A program made the translations under genes and the position numbers. Under the pieces are notes generated by a model that saw nothing but the letters and a program-made list of their open reading frames with translations, ran no database searches and was not told where the DNA came from. DNA of 6,506 bases, taken from Candidatus Latescibacterota bacterium (GTDB taxonomy: Bacteria > Latescibacterota > UBA2968 > UBA8231). Where the stretch lies: assembly GCA_003529325.1 (NCBI GenBank), contig DPVW01000330.1:1-6506 (forward strand), written 5' to 3'. This document shows, one piece after another, positions 6,331 through 6,506 of this stretch (positions are counted from its first letter, which is position 1; each line of letters starts with the position of its first letter).

Positions 6331-6506
6331 CCCCGGCTTTCAGAGCGTCCACGAGAGGAGCATTTCACCGACTTCGTAGCGATTTCGGTAAAACCAATTG
6401 CAAATAGATACTGATAGTTACGAGTGATACTCCCCAGAACGGATAACGATGGAACGATATTTGCGAAGGTTCATTGCGAATTGACAAAAGTAGGGATCAA
6501 CGGGAT
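6331..6506. promoter_or_regulatory. AT-richer non-coding region upstream of the minus-strand operon
   Basis: The last 176 bases lack a supported gene and are visibly richer in A+T than the coding part, especially from about 6370. As the sequence upstream of the first operon gene, this is the likely promoter region on the minus strand. No unambiguous -35/-10 pair was found. It holds short repeats (TTGCRAA, GATACT) described separately. A TTGACA hexamer on the plus strand at 6481-6486 could be the -35 of a gene to the right, but its -10 would lie at or past the window edge. Confidence 0.4.
6398..6480. repeat. Three TTGCRAA heptamers upstream of the operon
   Basis: TTGCAAA occurs at 6398-6404, and TTGCGAA at 6461-6467 and 6474-6480. 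The last two are 13 bp apart. The first also pairs as an inverted repeat with the second (GCAAATA at 6400-6406 against TATTTGC at 6458-6464). Near these, GATACT is repeated at 6407-6412 and 6426-6431. These could be binding sites of a regulator, but the motifs are short and could occur by chance in AT-rich DNA. Confidence 0.3.

Noticed and set aside
6481..6486. TTGACA as the promoter of a gene to the right
   Set aside because: It is a perfect -35 hexamer, but the window ends where the -10 would be, so it cannot be supported.

Overview
The window is about 60% GC by eye and tightly packed. It holds five protein-coding genes on a bacterial-type chromosome fragment and no RNA genes, insertion sequences or CRISPR arrays that I can see. 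The set is PhyH-type dioxygenase, enolase-superfamily protein, two-domain acetylxylan-esterase-like hydrolase, class V aminotransferase and M14-like carboxypeptidase. Such sets are typical of large environmental genomes with expanded catabolic families (for example Latescibacterota, Poribacteria, SAR202 Chloroflexota or Planctomycetes). This placement is inference from gene content only and is weak.

Layout, left to right: (1) 1-1115, minus strand: class V aminotransferase-fold PLP enzyme, cut at its C-terminus by the window edge. (2) 1116-1222: short divergent intergenic region with a G-rich tandem repeat and the ribosome binding site of the next gene. (3) 1223-3154, plus strand: 643-residue alpha/beta hydrolase with an intact N-terminal catalytic domain and a C-terminal half that looks like a degenerate second hydrolase domain. 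The junction carries a perfect 8-bp hairpin that covers a strong Shine-Dalgarno sequence ahead of an in-frame ATG. (4) 6330-3151, minus strand: a three-gene operon of M14-like carboxypeptidase, enolase/muconate-lactonizing-like protein and PhyH dioxygenase. The first junction has a 4-nt gap and the second a TGATG overlap. The operon converges on the hydrolase, and the two stop codons share 4 bp. (5) 6331-6506: AT-richer non-coding sequence with short TTGCRAA repeats, the likely control region of the operon.

The genes probably serve one small-molecule pathway: a hydrolase and a carboxypeptidase-like enzyme cleaving ester or amide bonds, a dioxygenase hydroxylating, an enolase-type enzyme acting next to a carboxylate, and a PLP enzyme handling an amine or thiol. 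No substrate can be read from the sequence. The most unusual point is that two adjacent operon members lack key residues of their families. The enolase-like protein has lost the usual KxK and the sixth-strand lysine, and one metal ligand is changed to His. The M14 protein lacks the HxxE glutamate and the Asn-Arg motif. They are either pseudo-enzymes or enzymes with altered chemistry.
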